A stretch of DNA of 64,000 bases from Bradyrhizobium diazoefficiens. Its GTDB lineage: Bacteria > Pseudomonadota > Alphaproteobacteria > Rhizobiales > Xanthobacteraceae. The notes under the pieces are model-generated. The model did not search any database. It was given only the letters and a program-made list of their open reading frames with translations, and was not told the origin of the DNA. The stretch is taken from the NCBI RefSeq assembly GCF_016612535.1, contig NZ_JAENXS010000001.1, forward strand, positions 1,451,501-1,515,500, in the 5' to 3' direction. The position numbers were made by a program, and so were the translations under genes. Shown here piece by piece: positions 18,185 to 26,780 of the stretch; the stretch's first letter is position 1, and the number at the start of each line of letters is the position of its first letter.

Positions 18185-19561
18185 TCAGCCGACAGCGACG
18201 CGTTCATGCCCCGCCACTTCCCTGGCAACGACGGCCACTAGCTTGTCCGCGATCAAGGAGACCTCAGCCTCAGTCATTGGAGTCGATAGTGCGCCTGAGC
18301 AGTTTGGCGTGAGCAAGATACCCTCATCCAGCATCGCAAACTGTATCCGCCGGATGAGCTGAGCCTTCTCCGGGCTGGCATACGCCGTCCGGTAGCCGGT
18401 GATATGGGCGCTCCCCAAATGAAGCCTGAACAGCGATCCCATTCCCGTAAAGCTTGCTTCAACCCCGGCCGCAGAGAAGCCGTCTCTGACCTTATTGCGC
18501 AGCCGATCGCCCAGTCCGTTCAGCCGTTCAATCGCTGACTGCGAGTAGTGCGCAAGAGACGCGAGCCCCGCCGCCATGCTCAGCGGATTGCCACTGAATG
18601 TCCCACCCATCGAGACTTTCGGTTTGCCCTCGGCATGATTGAAGATCGACATCAGATCTGCCGAGCCGGAGACGGCTCCGATGGGCAAGCCGCCGCCAAT
18701 GATCTTTGCGGTTGCGATCAGATCCGGCTCGAGGCCGAAAGATCGCGATGCTCCATCAAACGAAAGACGAAAGCTGATGACCTCGTCTGCGATCAGCAAA
18801 ATCCCATCACGCTGGCACGCCTCGCGCAGAACAGCCGTCGTCTCTCTCGACATTGGCACCGTTCCCGCCCGAGAGGCGAGAGGATCGACAACGATTGCAG
18901 CTAGAGATCGCCCCTCGCGGCGAAGAATGTCAGCGCAACGTTGAGCATCGTCATACGGCAACACGACTGTTTCGCGCAGTACCGACTCGGGCGCCCCCGC
19001 ATTGCACCGCACCGAGGCGGGATCGCCATTCTCATCATTCCAATTGACAGGCGCGGGATCGAGACTGACTTCCATCCAATCGTAGGCACCGTGATAGCAA
19101 CCTTCGAATTTCGCAATCCTCTCCCTTCCGGTGATGGCGCGAGCCCCCTTCACCGCAGAGAGCACCGCCTCTGTTCCAGAATTGCAGAAACGCGTCTGCT
19201 CCATCCTTGGATTGCGAGCAGCCAGCGCCTCGGCAAGCAAAATCTCGCTTTCGGTTGGCAGCCCGAATGCCGTACCGCCGGCCATCGCACTGTGCACCGC
19301 CTCAAGGATCGGAGGAAACGCATGACCATGAATGAGCGAAAAGAAGTTGTTGGCACAATCGAGTATGCGCCGACCGTCGATGTCAATGACCCAACACCGC
19401 TCACCCCGCGCAGCATAGGGAGGGTGGGGCTTGAACCATTGAGCGGCGCGCATCGATCCGCCCGGCACGACTTTGGCTTCGCGTAGATAGGCGGCCTCAG
19501 ACCGCGATTTTGCTAGCGGCGCGCTCACCCCTGCGCCAGCTCCCCGACCTGGACCCGTCAT
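18185..19561 (-). CDS. Class III aminotransferase, glutamate-1-semialdehyde-aminomutase-like
   Basis: This PLP enzyme resembles HemL and related catabolic aminotransferases. It has GTAFGLPTESEILLAEAL, RFCNSGTEAVLSAVKGAR (phosphate-binding region), the cofactor Asp in LIADEVISFRL and the PLP Lys in TAKIIGGGLPIGAV. The start at 19561 is preceded by GGAGAG. It heads the operon with the hydantoinase pair, which argues for a catabolic amino-group transfer rather than heme synthesis. A second, partial member ends the window at 63537-64000. Confidence 0.85.
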   Translation of the reverse strand: MTGPGRGAGAGVSAPLAKSRSEAAYLREAKVVPGGSMRAAQWFKPHPPYAARGERCWVIDIDGRRILDCANNFFSLIHGHAFPPILEAVHSAMAGGTAFGLPTESEILLAEALAARNPRMEQTRFCNSGTEAVLSAVKGARAITGRERIAKFEGCYHGAYDWMEVSLDPAPVNWNDENGDPASVRCNAGAPESVLRETVVLPYDDAQRCADILRREGRSLAAIVVDPLASRAGTVPMSRETTAVLREACQRDGILLIADEVISFRLSFDGASRSFGLEPDLIATAKIIGGGLPIGAVSGSADLMSIFNHAEGKPKVSMGGTFSGNPLSMAAGLASLAHYSQSAIERLNGLGDRLRNKVRDGFSAAGVEASFTGMGSLFRLHLGSAHITGYRTAYASPEKAQLIRRIQFAMLDEGILLTPNCSGALSTPMTEAEVSLIADKLVAVVAREVAGHERVAVG

Positions 19562-19591
19562 TCGCACTCTCCGGAAAATCAGATAGGCCAA

Positions 19592-19636
19592 TGAACAACA
19601 TGATCCACACTTCTGTCAAGTGGATCATTTGATCCA
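19592..19636 (-). promoter_or_regulatory. Paired palindrome operator/promoter, site 1 (aminotransferase-hydantoinase operon)
   Basis: The strong box TGGATCATTTGATCCA (19621-19636) and the weaker TGAACAACATGATCCA (19592-19607) start 29 bases apart. On the minus strand a TTGACA (19619-19614) lies in the 13-base spacer, 1 base after the upstream box, so the boxes flank or cover the -35 and -10 region. The promoter points at the aminotransferase gene. The RpiR gene lies just upstream. Confidence 0.7.
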
Positions 19637-19701
19637 ACGGCACAAAATGTGACCCGCTGCCGCGCGCAAGCTTCGAGCGGCGAACTCGTCCGCGGGCCTG
19701 G

Positions 19702-20673
19702 CTAACGCTTTTTTCGCTTATCTTTTGCTGGGCGCTTTCGCGAAGCCGCGACGGCGGGGCGCCGGCGTTTGATAAGTTTTCCCGAGAGGAGATATTCGCC
19801 AGATCCGTGCAGGAACCGCTCGTTTTCGCGAATCCTGGTTTGTGCAGGCTCGCCAAGACGTCCGATCGCCAAGGCTGCGAGAAGATTGGCTATGGCAATC
19901 GCCCCGAGGGGCGACTCTGGAAATGCCTGGCCGGACGTTTGCGCGACAAAATGCAGACCCGCAAGCTCACTCACAGGCGCAGCGAAACTATCGGTGATCG
20001 AGATTATCTGCCCTCCCGATTGGGCCGCCTTCTCAGCGAGTCGATGAACGACCCGATTGAAGGGTGCAAAAGTTACCGCCACAAACGCATCGCCGGGCAA
20101 GAGGTCCTCGAGAAGACTTTCGGGTGCTCCTCCCGGGCTGTCTAAGAGAATAACGTTTGGCCGCGCCTTTCGTAAGGCATATGCCAATGTATAAGCTGGT
20201 GTGAATGTAGTCCTTCTGCCACAAACAAATACTTTTGGCGCATGCGCCAGAAGATCGACTGCCTCGGTCACCTTTTCCTCGGACAGATGCGCACGAGCCC
20301 GCCTTACAACATCGAGCTCCGCTGCGAAAAACGATTCGATGATGTCATCCAATCGGGCGCCTTCGCCCATTTTGTGGATTAGTGCTCTTGCGGTTTGTTC
20401 GTTGCGAGTGGTCGACAGGCGATCCCTCTGCTGACGATCGCGCATCGTGTCGATGAAGCGCTGCCGCAGTTCGCCGTAGCCGGGCAATCCCATGCGCTGG
20501 GCCAGCCGGACAAGGCTCACGGGGGGGACGTTTGCACGTCGAGCGATTTCCCGCATCGAGTGGAAAGCCGCTTCGTCCGGATTGTTGATAAGATAATGAG
20601 CCGCCTCGACGGCCTGCCCGGACAAATCGACGCAAATTTCCTTGATTTCCTCAACCAGCTCCACTGATCCCAC
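19702..20673 (-). CDS. MurR/RpiR-family transcriptional regulator
   Basis: RpiR proteins combine an N-terminal helix-turn-helix domain with a C-terminal SIS domain that binds phosphosugars or related ligands. This 323-residue protein has the helix-turn-helix in about 35-75 (SMREIARRANVPPVSLVRLAQ, next LPGYGELRQRF) and a SIS domain from about 125 to 270 (KVFVCGRRTTFTPAYTLAYA, ITDSFAAPVSELAG). The tail is very basic (KRRRPAVAASRKRPAKDKRKKR region). It starts with GTG after AGGAG. It is the only regulator in the catabolic part and sits beside paired-palindrome site 1, so it is the first candidate to bind those sites. Confidence 0.85.
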   Translation of the reverse strand: MGSVELVEEIKEICVDLSGQAVEAAHYLINNPDEAAFHSMREIARRANVPPVSLVRLAQRMGLPGYGELRQRFIDTMRDRQQRDRLSTTRNEQTARALIHKMGEGARLDDIIESFFAAELDVVRRARAHLSEEKVTEAVDLLAHAPKVFVCGRRTTFTPAYTLAYALRKARPNVILLDSPGGAPESLLEDLLPGDAFVAVTFAPFNRVVHRLAEKAAQSGGQIISITDSFAAPVSELAGLHFVAQTSGQAFPESPLGAIAIANLLAALAIGRLGEPAQTRIRENERFLHGSGEYLLSGKLIKRRRPAVAASRKRPAKDKRKKR

Positions 20674-20864
20674 GCAGCATCTCCTATCATGCCAGTCCGG
20701 CTGACCGGCAGATATATTCTAGCGACGCCTTGGGTATATAGCCATCCGTCTCTTGGCCATACCGGCGGATGCGCGGGGCCACTCTTCAGCGGAAGAGCAG
20801 CAGCGACGGCGACAGTTCGGCTGTGAAACGCAATAGTCCCGTAGCCTTGATGTCTATATCGGTC

Positions 20865-21773
20865 TCATTGAAGCGAGATGTCCGAATCGCCAAAAAGATC
20901 AACCCGCTTGAGCCGGTTTCGCAGTTCGCCCAGACCTGTCGCGCGTACGATAACCTCGTCCCCCTCAGCCAACAGGACGGGCGGAGTACGGGCAAAACCA
21001 ACGCCGCTTGGCGTGCCGGTCAGCAGTATGTCACCGGGCCTCAATGTCATCCCAAATGAGAGCTCCGCAATCAGCCTCTCCACAGAAAACGCCATCTGGG
21101 AGACCAGAGCATCCTGGAGAACTTCTCCATTCAATAGGCATTGAAGCCTGACTGTACTGAGGTCGACTTCGTCAGGGGTTACAAGGTATGGACCGATCGG
21201 CATCGTCCCATCGATGCTCTTACCCTTGAGCCACTGGCCGCCGTGCCGGCGCTGCAAGTCCCGCTGCGAAACATCATTTGCCAGACAATAGCCGAAGATG
21301 TGGGCCGCGGCTTCGTGCTCGGGGATGCTGCGGCCGGCCTTTCCGATGACCACGGCCAATTCTGCCTCGTAGTCCCATTTGGTCGAGATTCTCGAGTCGA
21401 ATGCGATGGGATCGCGTGGCCCGATAACGGTATCGGGCCCCTTCGTAAAGAAAGTCGGCGCCTTCGGTAGCTCCTTGACATCTTGACTGGCGCGCTTCTC
21501 TTTGCCTTCGTTAAAGTGGTCGAGATAGTTCCATCCCGTGCAAAGGATGTCACGGCGAAAGCGCCGGATGGGCGGGAGAAGCGCCATATCTGCAAGCGCC
21601 ACGTGCTCAGCTTCCTCCCCGCCGACCAGTCGCTTTACTTCGGCCAGCGCTTCGGCCCCACCCTCTATGATTGGCAAAAGATCGCTAAATTCCGTCGGGA
21701 GCAGGATCGCTGTTTCGCCCGAAACGACTCCCACGCGGGGCATATCGCGATAGACTGCAGACACAAGTTTCAT
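20865..21773 (-). CDS. Fumarylacetoacetate hydrolase (FAH) family protein
   Basis: FAH-fold enzymes cleave or decarboxylate beta-diketo acids or hydrate dienoic acids, with a divalent metal. The 302-residue protein has GWNYLDHFNEG, FFTKGPDTVIGP, the metal-ligand region DYEAELAVVIGK and FGYCLANDVSQRDLQ, then LLTGTPSGVGFAR. The start at 21773 has AAGAGA upstream. It follows the FAD-linked dehydrogenase by 13 bases, so the two form one unit. This pairing suggests handling of a 2-hydroxy- or 2-keto-acid. Confidence 0.85.
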   Translation of the reverse strand: MKLVSAVYRDMPRVGVVSGETAILLPTEFSDLLPIIEGGAEALAEVKRLVGGEEAEHVALADMALLPPIRRFRRDILCTGWNYLDHFNEGKEKRASQDVKELPKAPTFFTKGPDTVIGPRDPIAFDSRISTKWDYEAELAVVIGKAGRSIPEHEAAAHIFGYCLANDVSQRDLQRRHGGQWLKGKSIDGTMPIGPYLVTPDEVDLSTVRLQCLLNGEVLQDALVSQMAFSVERLIAELSFGMTLRPGDILLTGTPSGVGFARTPPVLLAEGDEVIVRATGLGELRNRLKRVDLFGDSDISLQ

Positions 21774-21786
21774 TTCTTTGATCTCT

Positions 21787-23241
21787 TCAAAGAGCGTCAA
21801 TACGATGGGTGGCCAGCACCTTGCCGGGATTCATGATGTTACCTGGATCGAAAGCTCTCTTGATCCGAGCCATCATTTCAAGATCGACATTGCTTTTGAA
21901 GCGCTCGAGTTCCTCGATGTGCATCAGTCCAACGCCGTGCTCGGCGCTGATGCTGCCCTCGAGGTCAACACTTGCTTCATGAACAATGAAGTTGGCGCGC
22001 GCAGCCGCCTTTTCTCGCTTTTCGTCCGTGTCATAGACACTTCTATCGAAGACTATAATGACGTGAATATTCCCGTCCCCCACATGACCTGCATAGTACA
22101 CGTCGGCGGCTTCGAACTCCTGCTTGAGCCTCTCATCCACCTGTTCGATAAAGAGCGCTATCTTGGAAATGGGAACGGACGTGTCGTTGGCAACTGAGAA
22201 TCCCTTTCGCATGTTCGCTTCAGAGATTGTATGCCTCAGTTTCCATAGTCGCTCGGCCTTCTTGGAATCCGAGGCAATTACTGCGTCATGGACCAAATCG
22301 CGCTCGACCGCCCCCGCTAGAATTTGCTCAAATATCTCGTTCGGATCCCAATTGGTGCTGCTGTCCGCAAGCTCAATCATGACATACCATGGAGAGGAAA
22401 GAGGCATGGGGGACGGCTCTCCGTGATGCGCGAGAACGTTCTCGAGCTGTCCCTTGGAGATGATTTCGAACGCCTCGACTTTGCCTCCTGCGCTTTCCGC
22501 AAAGATCCTCAGAAGGTCGACAGCCGCCTGTATGTTTGGCAGTGACACCATCGCCGTTCCGCTATTCGTTGGCTGCGGAAAGAGCTTAAGCGCTGCGGCA
22601 GTCACGATCCCCAACGTTCCCTCTGATCCGATAAAGAGCTGCTTGAGATCGTACCCTGAATTGTCCTTCCTCAGGACCTTCAGGCCATTCCAGATCTTGC
22701 CGTCCGGCAGGACGACTTCCAAGCCCAACACGAGGTCGCGCATGTTTCCATAGCGCAAGACATTTACGCCACCAGCGTTGGTAGAAACCAGGCCGCCAAC
22801 TTGGCAACTCCCCACACTGCCAAGCAGCATTGGAAACAGCTTGCCGGCCCGCTCTACGACCTCTCGCAGAGTCGCCAGAATGCAGCCGGCTTCGACAATG
22901 ACCGAATTGTTCAGACCATCTACTTCTCTCACCCGGTTCATTTTTGAAACGTTGAGGATCATGGAAGGACGATCGTTGATGGGGATAGCACCTCCGGTCA
23001 TTCCGGTATTTCCCGCCTGCGGCACTATTGCTATCCCGAGCCTGGAACACAGCTTGACCAGTTCCGAAACCTGCTCCACGCTCGTGGGCAACACTACGGC
23101 CAACGCCTCGCCCTTGTAACGACGCCGCCAATCCATCAGGTAACCAGCCGTCTCGGCAGGCGACGACAGAATCCCCTTAACTCCAGTAATCTCAGTTGCG
23201 GCCGAAATCAGCCGTTGACGCAGCTCGTTTACGTCGGACAT
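21787..23241 (-). CDS. FAD-linked 2-hydroxyacid dehydrogenase (GlcD / D-lactate dehydrogenase type)
   Basis: It oxidises a 2-hydroxyacid to the 2-keto acid with FAD; D-lactate, glycolate and D-2-hydroxyglutarate are usual substrates. The 484 residues carry the FAD-binding PP-loop (VPQAGNTGMTGGAIP, about 73-87), GSVGSCQVGGLVSTNAGGVN, GSEGTLGIVTAA and the C-terminal GHVGDGNIHV and SAEHGVG motifs of the FAD-linked oxidase family. It is the first gene of a two-gene unit with the FAH protein, behind paired-palindrome site 2. Confidence 0.9.
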   Translation of the reverse strand: MSDVNELRQRLISAATEITGVKGILSSPAETAGYLMDWRRRYKGEALAVVLPTSVEQVSELVKLCSRLGIAIVPQAGNTGMTGGAIPINDRPSMILNVSKMNRVREVDGLNNSVIVEAGCILATLREVVERAGKLFPMLLGSVGSCQVGGLVSTNAGGVNVLRYGNMRDLVLGLEVVLPDGKIWNGLKVLRKDNSGYDLKQLFIGSEGTLGIVTAAALKLFPQPTNSGTAMVSLPNIQAAVDLLRIFAESAGGKVEAFEIISKGQLENVLAHHGEPSPMPLSSPWYVMIELADSSTNWDPNEIFEQILAGAVERDLVHDAVIASDSKKAERLWKLRHTISEANMRKGFSVANDTSVPISKIALFIEQVDERLKQEFEAADVYYAGHVGDGNIHVIIVFDRSVYDTDEKREKAAARANFIVHEASVDLEGSISAEHGVGLMHIEELERFKSNVDLEMMARIKRAFDPGNIMNPGKVLATHRIDAL

Positions 23242-23279
23242 GGCCTAAGCATTCTCCAGTCTCTCGCGGCATGAAATGT

Positions 23280-23324
23280 TGAACCATTTGGTTCATCCCA
23301 TTGTCAATAGCTTCATTCGTTCCA
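23280..23324 (-). promoter_or_regulatory. Paired palindrome operator/promoter, site 2 (FAD dehydrogenase-FAH unit)
   Basis: TGAACCATTTGGTTCA (23280-23295) is a near-perfect dyad. At a 29-base offset lies a weaker partner, AGCTTCATTCGTTCCA (23309-23324). The minus-strand TTGACA (23307-23302) sits in the spacer just after the upstream box, exactly as at sites 1, 6, 7 and 8. The FAD dehydrogenase starts 39 bases downstream. Confidence 0.6.
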
Positions 23325-23327
23325 ACC

Positions 23328-23597
23328 CTACTTTGCCGTCAGTTGCGAGGCTGATGCAGGGCCGGACTGAGCTGCATTTTGCCGTGCCTTGGCGAAGGTG
23401 CGGTCGGCCACCATGAAGCGCTCGCTCATCGGCGCGATCAATTCGGCAGGCTCGGTCGGCGTCGTCGCACCTCCGCTACGCGTCACAATCTCGGCGTAGC
23501 TCTTGGGATCCCTGAAGACCGCCGCCCGGCAGTTCGATCGTGAGCTTGACCGGCTTCTCGTCTTGGAGCCGCCCAAGCTTGAGCTTCGTCGTGGTGT
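23328..23597 (-). pseudogene. DUF2274 conjugation-operon protein, frameshifted remnant
   Basis: The minus strand encodes TTKLKLGRLQDEKPVKLTIELP, then after a one-base insertion FRDPKSYAEIVTRSGG and ELIAPMSERFMVADRTFAKARQN. This fits the small DUF2274 proteins usually encoded after trbI in trb-type conjugation operons. The start codon is missing and the frame is broken at the run CCGGGCGG. It is a footprint of a lost conjugative element. Site 2 of the palindrome set lies at its 3' end. Confidence 0.7.
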
Positions 23598-23629
23598 GCC
23601 TCCCTTACCGTACGGCGACAGCACCAAAT

Positions 23630-23796
23630 CCCACATGACGATGCCGGTACCTACATCACCGAACACTCGAGGCGATCATCGACGGCCATTTCCCATAGCA
23701 GGATCGAAGACCTCATGCCGTGGCGATTCCGCAAGACTTCAAGCCAGCCTCAATGACTTCAAGCCAGCCTCAATAGGGTCCCGGCTAAGCGCTTAC
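23630..23796 (+). mobile_element. 3' end of an IS66-family element (transposase C-terminus and right end)
   Basis: The plus strand keeps the IS66 transposase C-terminal signature, with frameshifts: LEAIIDGH followed by SRIEDLMPWRF. The end of the block (..GGCTAAGCGCTTAC at 23796) read on the minus strand begins GTAAGCGCTTAG, the usual start of IS66 terminal repeats. The rest of the element is gone. Confidence 0.7.
23735..23774 (+). repeat. 20-bp direct tandem repeat inside the IS66 remnant
   Basis: GACTTCAAGCCAGCCTCAAT occurs twice without gap or mismatch (23735-23754 and 23755-23774). It lies right after the transposase C-terminus. It is too short and too few to be a CRISPR array and looks like slippage or aborted recombination at the IS end. 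Confidence 0.9.
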
Positions 23797-23819
23797 AGTT
23801 AATGTTGAGCGAGGACTGC

Positions 23820-25427
23820 TTAATTGTCGGCCAAAATCATGTCCGACGCCTTTTCCGCGATCATGATCGTCGGCGCGTTGGTGTGGCCACGCACGTTTGA
23901 TGGCATGATCGACGCATCCACCACACGCAACCCCACAATACCCCGCACCTTTAATCGGGAATCAACCACCGCATCGTTCCCAACCCCCATGGCGCAGCTC
24001 CCAACGGGATGCAGGCAGGCCGCGCCACGGCTCCTTATCTCCTCCAGTAGCTGCTCATCCGTCGCGATAGACGGGCCGGGTAGAACTTCCTCAACGACGA
24101 GATCTTTCAAGGCAACTTGACCAGCAATTTTGCGTGCAGTCCGAATTCCGGTTATCATCGCCTGGTTGTCGTAAGCGCTACGCAGGAAGTTGAACCGGAT
24201 TTCCGGCTGAACGATCGGGTTGCGGCTTTTGAGTCGAACCGTCCCACGACCTTCTGGGCGCAGGTGCTGAACGCCCACGCCGAAGGTCGGAAATGGATGA
24301 GGGATTAGCTTTTTAGCGGTCCGTCCCATTGTGCTGTACGCTCTCATGATCATTTCGAGATCTGGACGATCCAGCCTTGGATCGCTGCGGAAAAATACGC
24401 CGACATGGATTCCGGTTTGAGCCAATGGTCCACTACTATGGAGGATATATTTCAGTCCTGCCGCAAGTTGATGGGGCAAACTCCCGCGGAGGTGGTTCAT
24501 AGACAGTCTTCGATTGATCCGCCAAGCGCATGGAATGCCGAAGTGCTCTTGCAAATTGGAGCCGACGCCCGGGAGTTCATGAAGGACAGGAATCCCCATA
24601 TCCTGGAGGTGCTGTCCTGGACCAACGCCCGATAGCAACAGAAGATGCGGCGAACCGAAGGCACCGCCGGAGATTATGATCTCGCGGTTGGCATATGCTC
24701 TGGAGATTTCGTTTCTAGATCGAAATTCGACTCCAACTGGTTTGTGATTTTCGATGACAACTCGTGTCGCGTGAGCTTTCGTCAAAATCGTGAGATTTCT
24801 TCTGCCCCGAGCGGGCTCCAAGTATGCGGTAGCAGTACTCCACCGACGCCCTGCTTTCAGCGTCGCCTGAAAGTAGCCCGCACCGTCCTGCTGAACACCA
24901 TTAAAATCGGGGTTATATGGGATGCCCGCCTGGACACACGCTTCGAGCAGCAACTCGGCAAGCGCTTGGTTGGGCTGGTTCGAGACATGCAACGGTCCAC
25001 CGACGCCATGGAATTCATCCGCGCCGCGTTCGTTGTCCTCGGCCCTGCGGAAATAGGGTAGGACGGATTTGTAGTCCCAGCCTTCACAGCCCAACTGGGC
25101 CCAATCATCGAAATCGGCCCGGTTGCCCCTTATGTAGAGCATACCGTTGATAGAACTTGTGCCGCCGAGGACCTTGCCTCGCGGCTGAAACATGGGCCGA
25201 TTGTTTAAGTTCGGCTCGGGCTTGCTTTCGGAGAGCCAGTTTACACGCGGGTCGGTAAAGGTCTTCGCATAGCCGACAGGAATATGAATCCATGGGCTGT
25301 TGTCCTTGCCTCCCGCTTCAACGAGTAAAACGGAATGCTTCCCGGATTCAGATAACCGAGACGCTACAACGCAGCCGGCGGAGCCTGCGCCAATGACAAT
25401 GAAGTCGTATCTATCGGAGCAGCGCAT
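23820..25427 (-). CDS. GMC-family FAD oxidoreductase, copy 1
   Basis: GMC enzymes oxidise alcohols (choline, glucose, long-chain or aromatic alcohols) with FAD. This 535-residue member has the Rossmann dinucleotide motif [17 protein letters not shown] (about 12-28), [18 protein letters not shown] (about 84-101), the active-site segment [11 protein letters not shown] and the C-terminal [15 protein letters not shown]. No signal peptide is seen, so it is probably cytosolic or membrane-peripheral. It starts 17 bases after the amidohydrolase stop and is co-transcribed with it. Confidence 0.9.
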   Translation of the reverse strand: MRCSDRYDFIVIGAGSAGCVVASRLSESGKHSVLLVEAGGKDNSPWIHIPVGYAKTFTDPRVNWLSESKPEPNLNNRPMFQPRGKVLGGTSSINGMLYIRGNRADFDDWAQLGCEGWDYKSVLPYFRRAEDNERGADEFHGVGGPLHVSNQPNQALAELLLEACVQAGIPYNPDFNGVQQDGAGYFQATLKAGRRWSTATAYLEPARGRRNLTILTKAHATRVVIENHKPVGVEFRSRNEISRAYANREIIISGGAFGSPHLLLLSGVGPGQHLQDMGIPVLHELPGVGSNLQEHFGIPCAWRINRRLSMNHLRGSLPHQLAAGLKYILHSSGPLAQTGIHVGVFFRSDPRLDRPDLEMIMRAYSTMGRTAKKLIPHPFPTFGVGVQHLRPEGRGTVRLKSRNPIVQPEIRFNFLRSAYDNQAMITGIRTARKIAGQVALKDLVVEEVLPGPSIATDEQLLEEIRSRGAACLHPVGSCAMGVGNDAVVDSRLKVRGIVGLRVVDASIMPSNVRGHTNAPTIMIAEKASDMILADN

Positions 25428-25444
25428 CGTGATGTAACTTTCGG

Positions 25445-26542
25445 TCAGGTTCGACGTTCTGGAAGATGAAGTTTGTAAAAGGAGGCGGCCGTTCCGGCGA
25501 ACAGCGCGTTCGTTTCGTCGTCGGAATATTGAGCGGCAATCCGTTTGAAGGCGTTAAATAGCACTTGATAGCTGCACTGGTCGTTGTCTGGTGGGAAATT
25601 GCTCTCGAACATGCATCGGTCGGGACCGAATGCATCGATGCAAGTTTCGATGAATGGCCTCCAGGCGGCCGCAAGTTGCTCGGAGGAAGGTGGTTTGGGC
25701 TGCTGATGGAAATTGCTGCCAAACAGCCGCATTGCGAGGCCGCCAAGCTTCACTACAACATTTGAACATTTGCTAAGATCTTGGATCGCTGCTTTCCAGA
25801 CAGCGAATGTCTCTGCGCTCAATGCGGCATAGCTACCGACGCCGATCGGCCCACCGCAATGGTCAAGCACGATTTTCGTATTAGGAAATGCACGGGCAAG
25901 GTCGGCCAGTTCGCCGATTTGTGGATGGAATAGCCAAGCATCGAAGCTAAGATCAAGTGGGGCGAGCTGCGCAAACCCCGTCCGGAAGACCGGATCAAGC
26001 AACAATCCTTTGGACCTGTTCACATAGATTCCGGGGACATTTAGATCGTCGTCCCAATTGGTCGAATGACGAATGCCTCGGAAGCGGCCGTTGCCGGCAG
26101 CAATCTCAGCCTCCAGCACCGATACGGCCCTCTCGCCGAGCAATAGGTTAACGTGGCCAACGATGCCAGCGCATATCAGCGCGGGGCCATAATTGCCACT
26201 AGCACTCATCGCCGCAATGCCGTTCGCAAACTCAACCTCGCCCACCGGACGATACTCTTCGGGTCCAGATGCGCGGTACATCGAGCTACACTCGACGTAA
26301 ACTGTTCCGACAACATTGTGCCCGCTCGCAATATCTGCGCATATTTCCTCTATGAGATACCTGCTCGCTCGGTGGCTCCAAAGATGATGATGAGGATCAA
26401 CAATCGGTCGGTTTGGATCAATGATCTCCTCGCTGCGCAGCGAGAGCCACTCTTGGCGCGGATGATCAAACAAAATGGTCTTTGACGTGAGCTTGCCAAC
26501 CGTGGCCACGCTTATTTGACTCCCATTCTGAACTGTCCTCAC
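25445..26542 (-). CDS. Amidohydrolase family 2 (TIM-barrel metal-dependent hydrolase)
   Basis: The 365-residue protein belongs to the COG3618-type group of lactonases and decarboxylases. The first metal-binding motif is DPHHHLW (about 49-55). GRFRGIRHSTNWDD, LDHCGGPIG and the late FESNFPPDNDQCSY (metal or active-site Asp) follow as usual. Related enzymes hydrolyse lactones of sugar acids or aromatic-pathway intermediates. It starts with GTG at 26542 with only a weak ribosome site. It precedes GMC copy 1, a fitting pair: oxidation to a lactone, then opening, though this is inference. Confidence 0.8.
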   Translation of the reverse strand: MRTVQNGSQISVATVGKLTSKTILFDHPRQEWLSLRSEEIIDPNRPIVDPHHHLWSHRASRYLIEEICADIASGHNVVGTVYVECSSMYRASGPEEYRPVGEVEFANGIAAMSASGNYGPALICAGIVGHVNLLLGERAVSVLEAEIAAGNGRFRGIRHSTNWDDDLNVPGIYVNRSKGLLLDPVFRTGFAQLAPLDLSFDAWLFHPQIGELADLARAFPNTKIVLDHCGGPIGVGSYAALSAETFAVWKAAIQDLSKCSNVVVKLGGLAMRLFGSNFHQQPKPPSSEQLAAAWRPFIETCIDAFGPDRCMFESNFPPDNDQCSYQVLFNAFKRIAAQYSDDETNALFAGTAASFYKLHLPERRT

Positions 26543-26780
26543 ATTCTCAATGCGAGATTGACTAACTGGGTCGGCTTAGAGCCTGCGGCACCGGATCACG
26601 GCGTCGCACGCCCTGGAGCCCAAGGCGACAAGGGCACGTGACCTATAGGTAGGTCGCGAGAACCACGATTACCGCACTCAGTACTAGCCTGCGTACAAGC
26701 GCCTTTTTGAAGCTCGGCATCAGTTTCGGCCGCCGCCTTGAGCTAACAATCATTCACGCAACGTGGCATCTTCGGTGTTC
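26543..26780. other. Intergenic, no feature seen
   Basis: About 240 bases between the ThDP enzyme and the amidohydrolase. I find no palindrome of the recurrent type, no terminator with a T-run and no protein-like frame. Confidence 0.5.

Noticed and set aside
18185..19561. Assigning hemL (heme synthesis) to the aminotransferase
   Set aside because: The operon context with hydantoinase genes, the regulated promoter and a second similar gene at 63.5 kb point to catabolism, not to the housekeeping enzyme.
23735..23774. Two 20-bp direct repeats as a CRISPR seed
   Set aside because: There is no spacer between them, only two copies, and no cas gene; they lie in an IS66 end.
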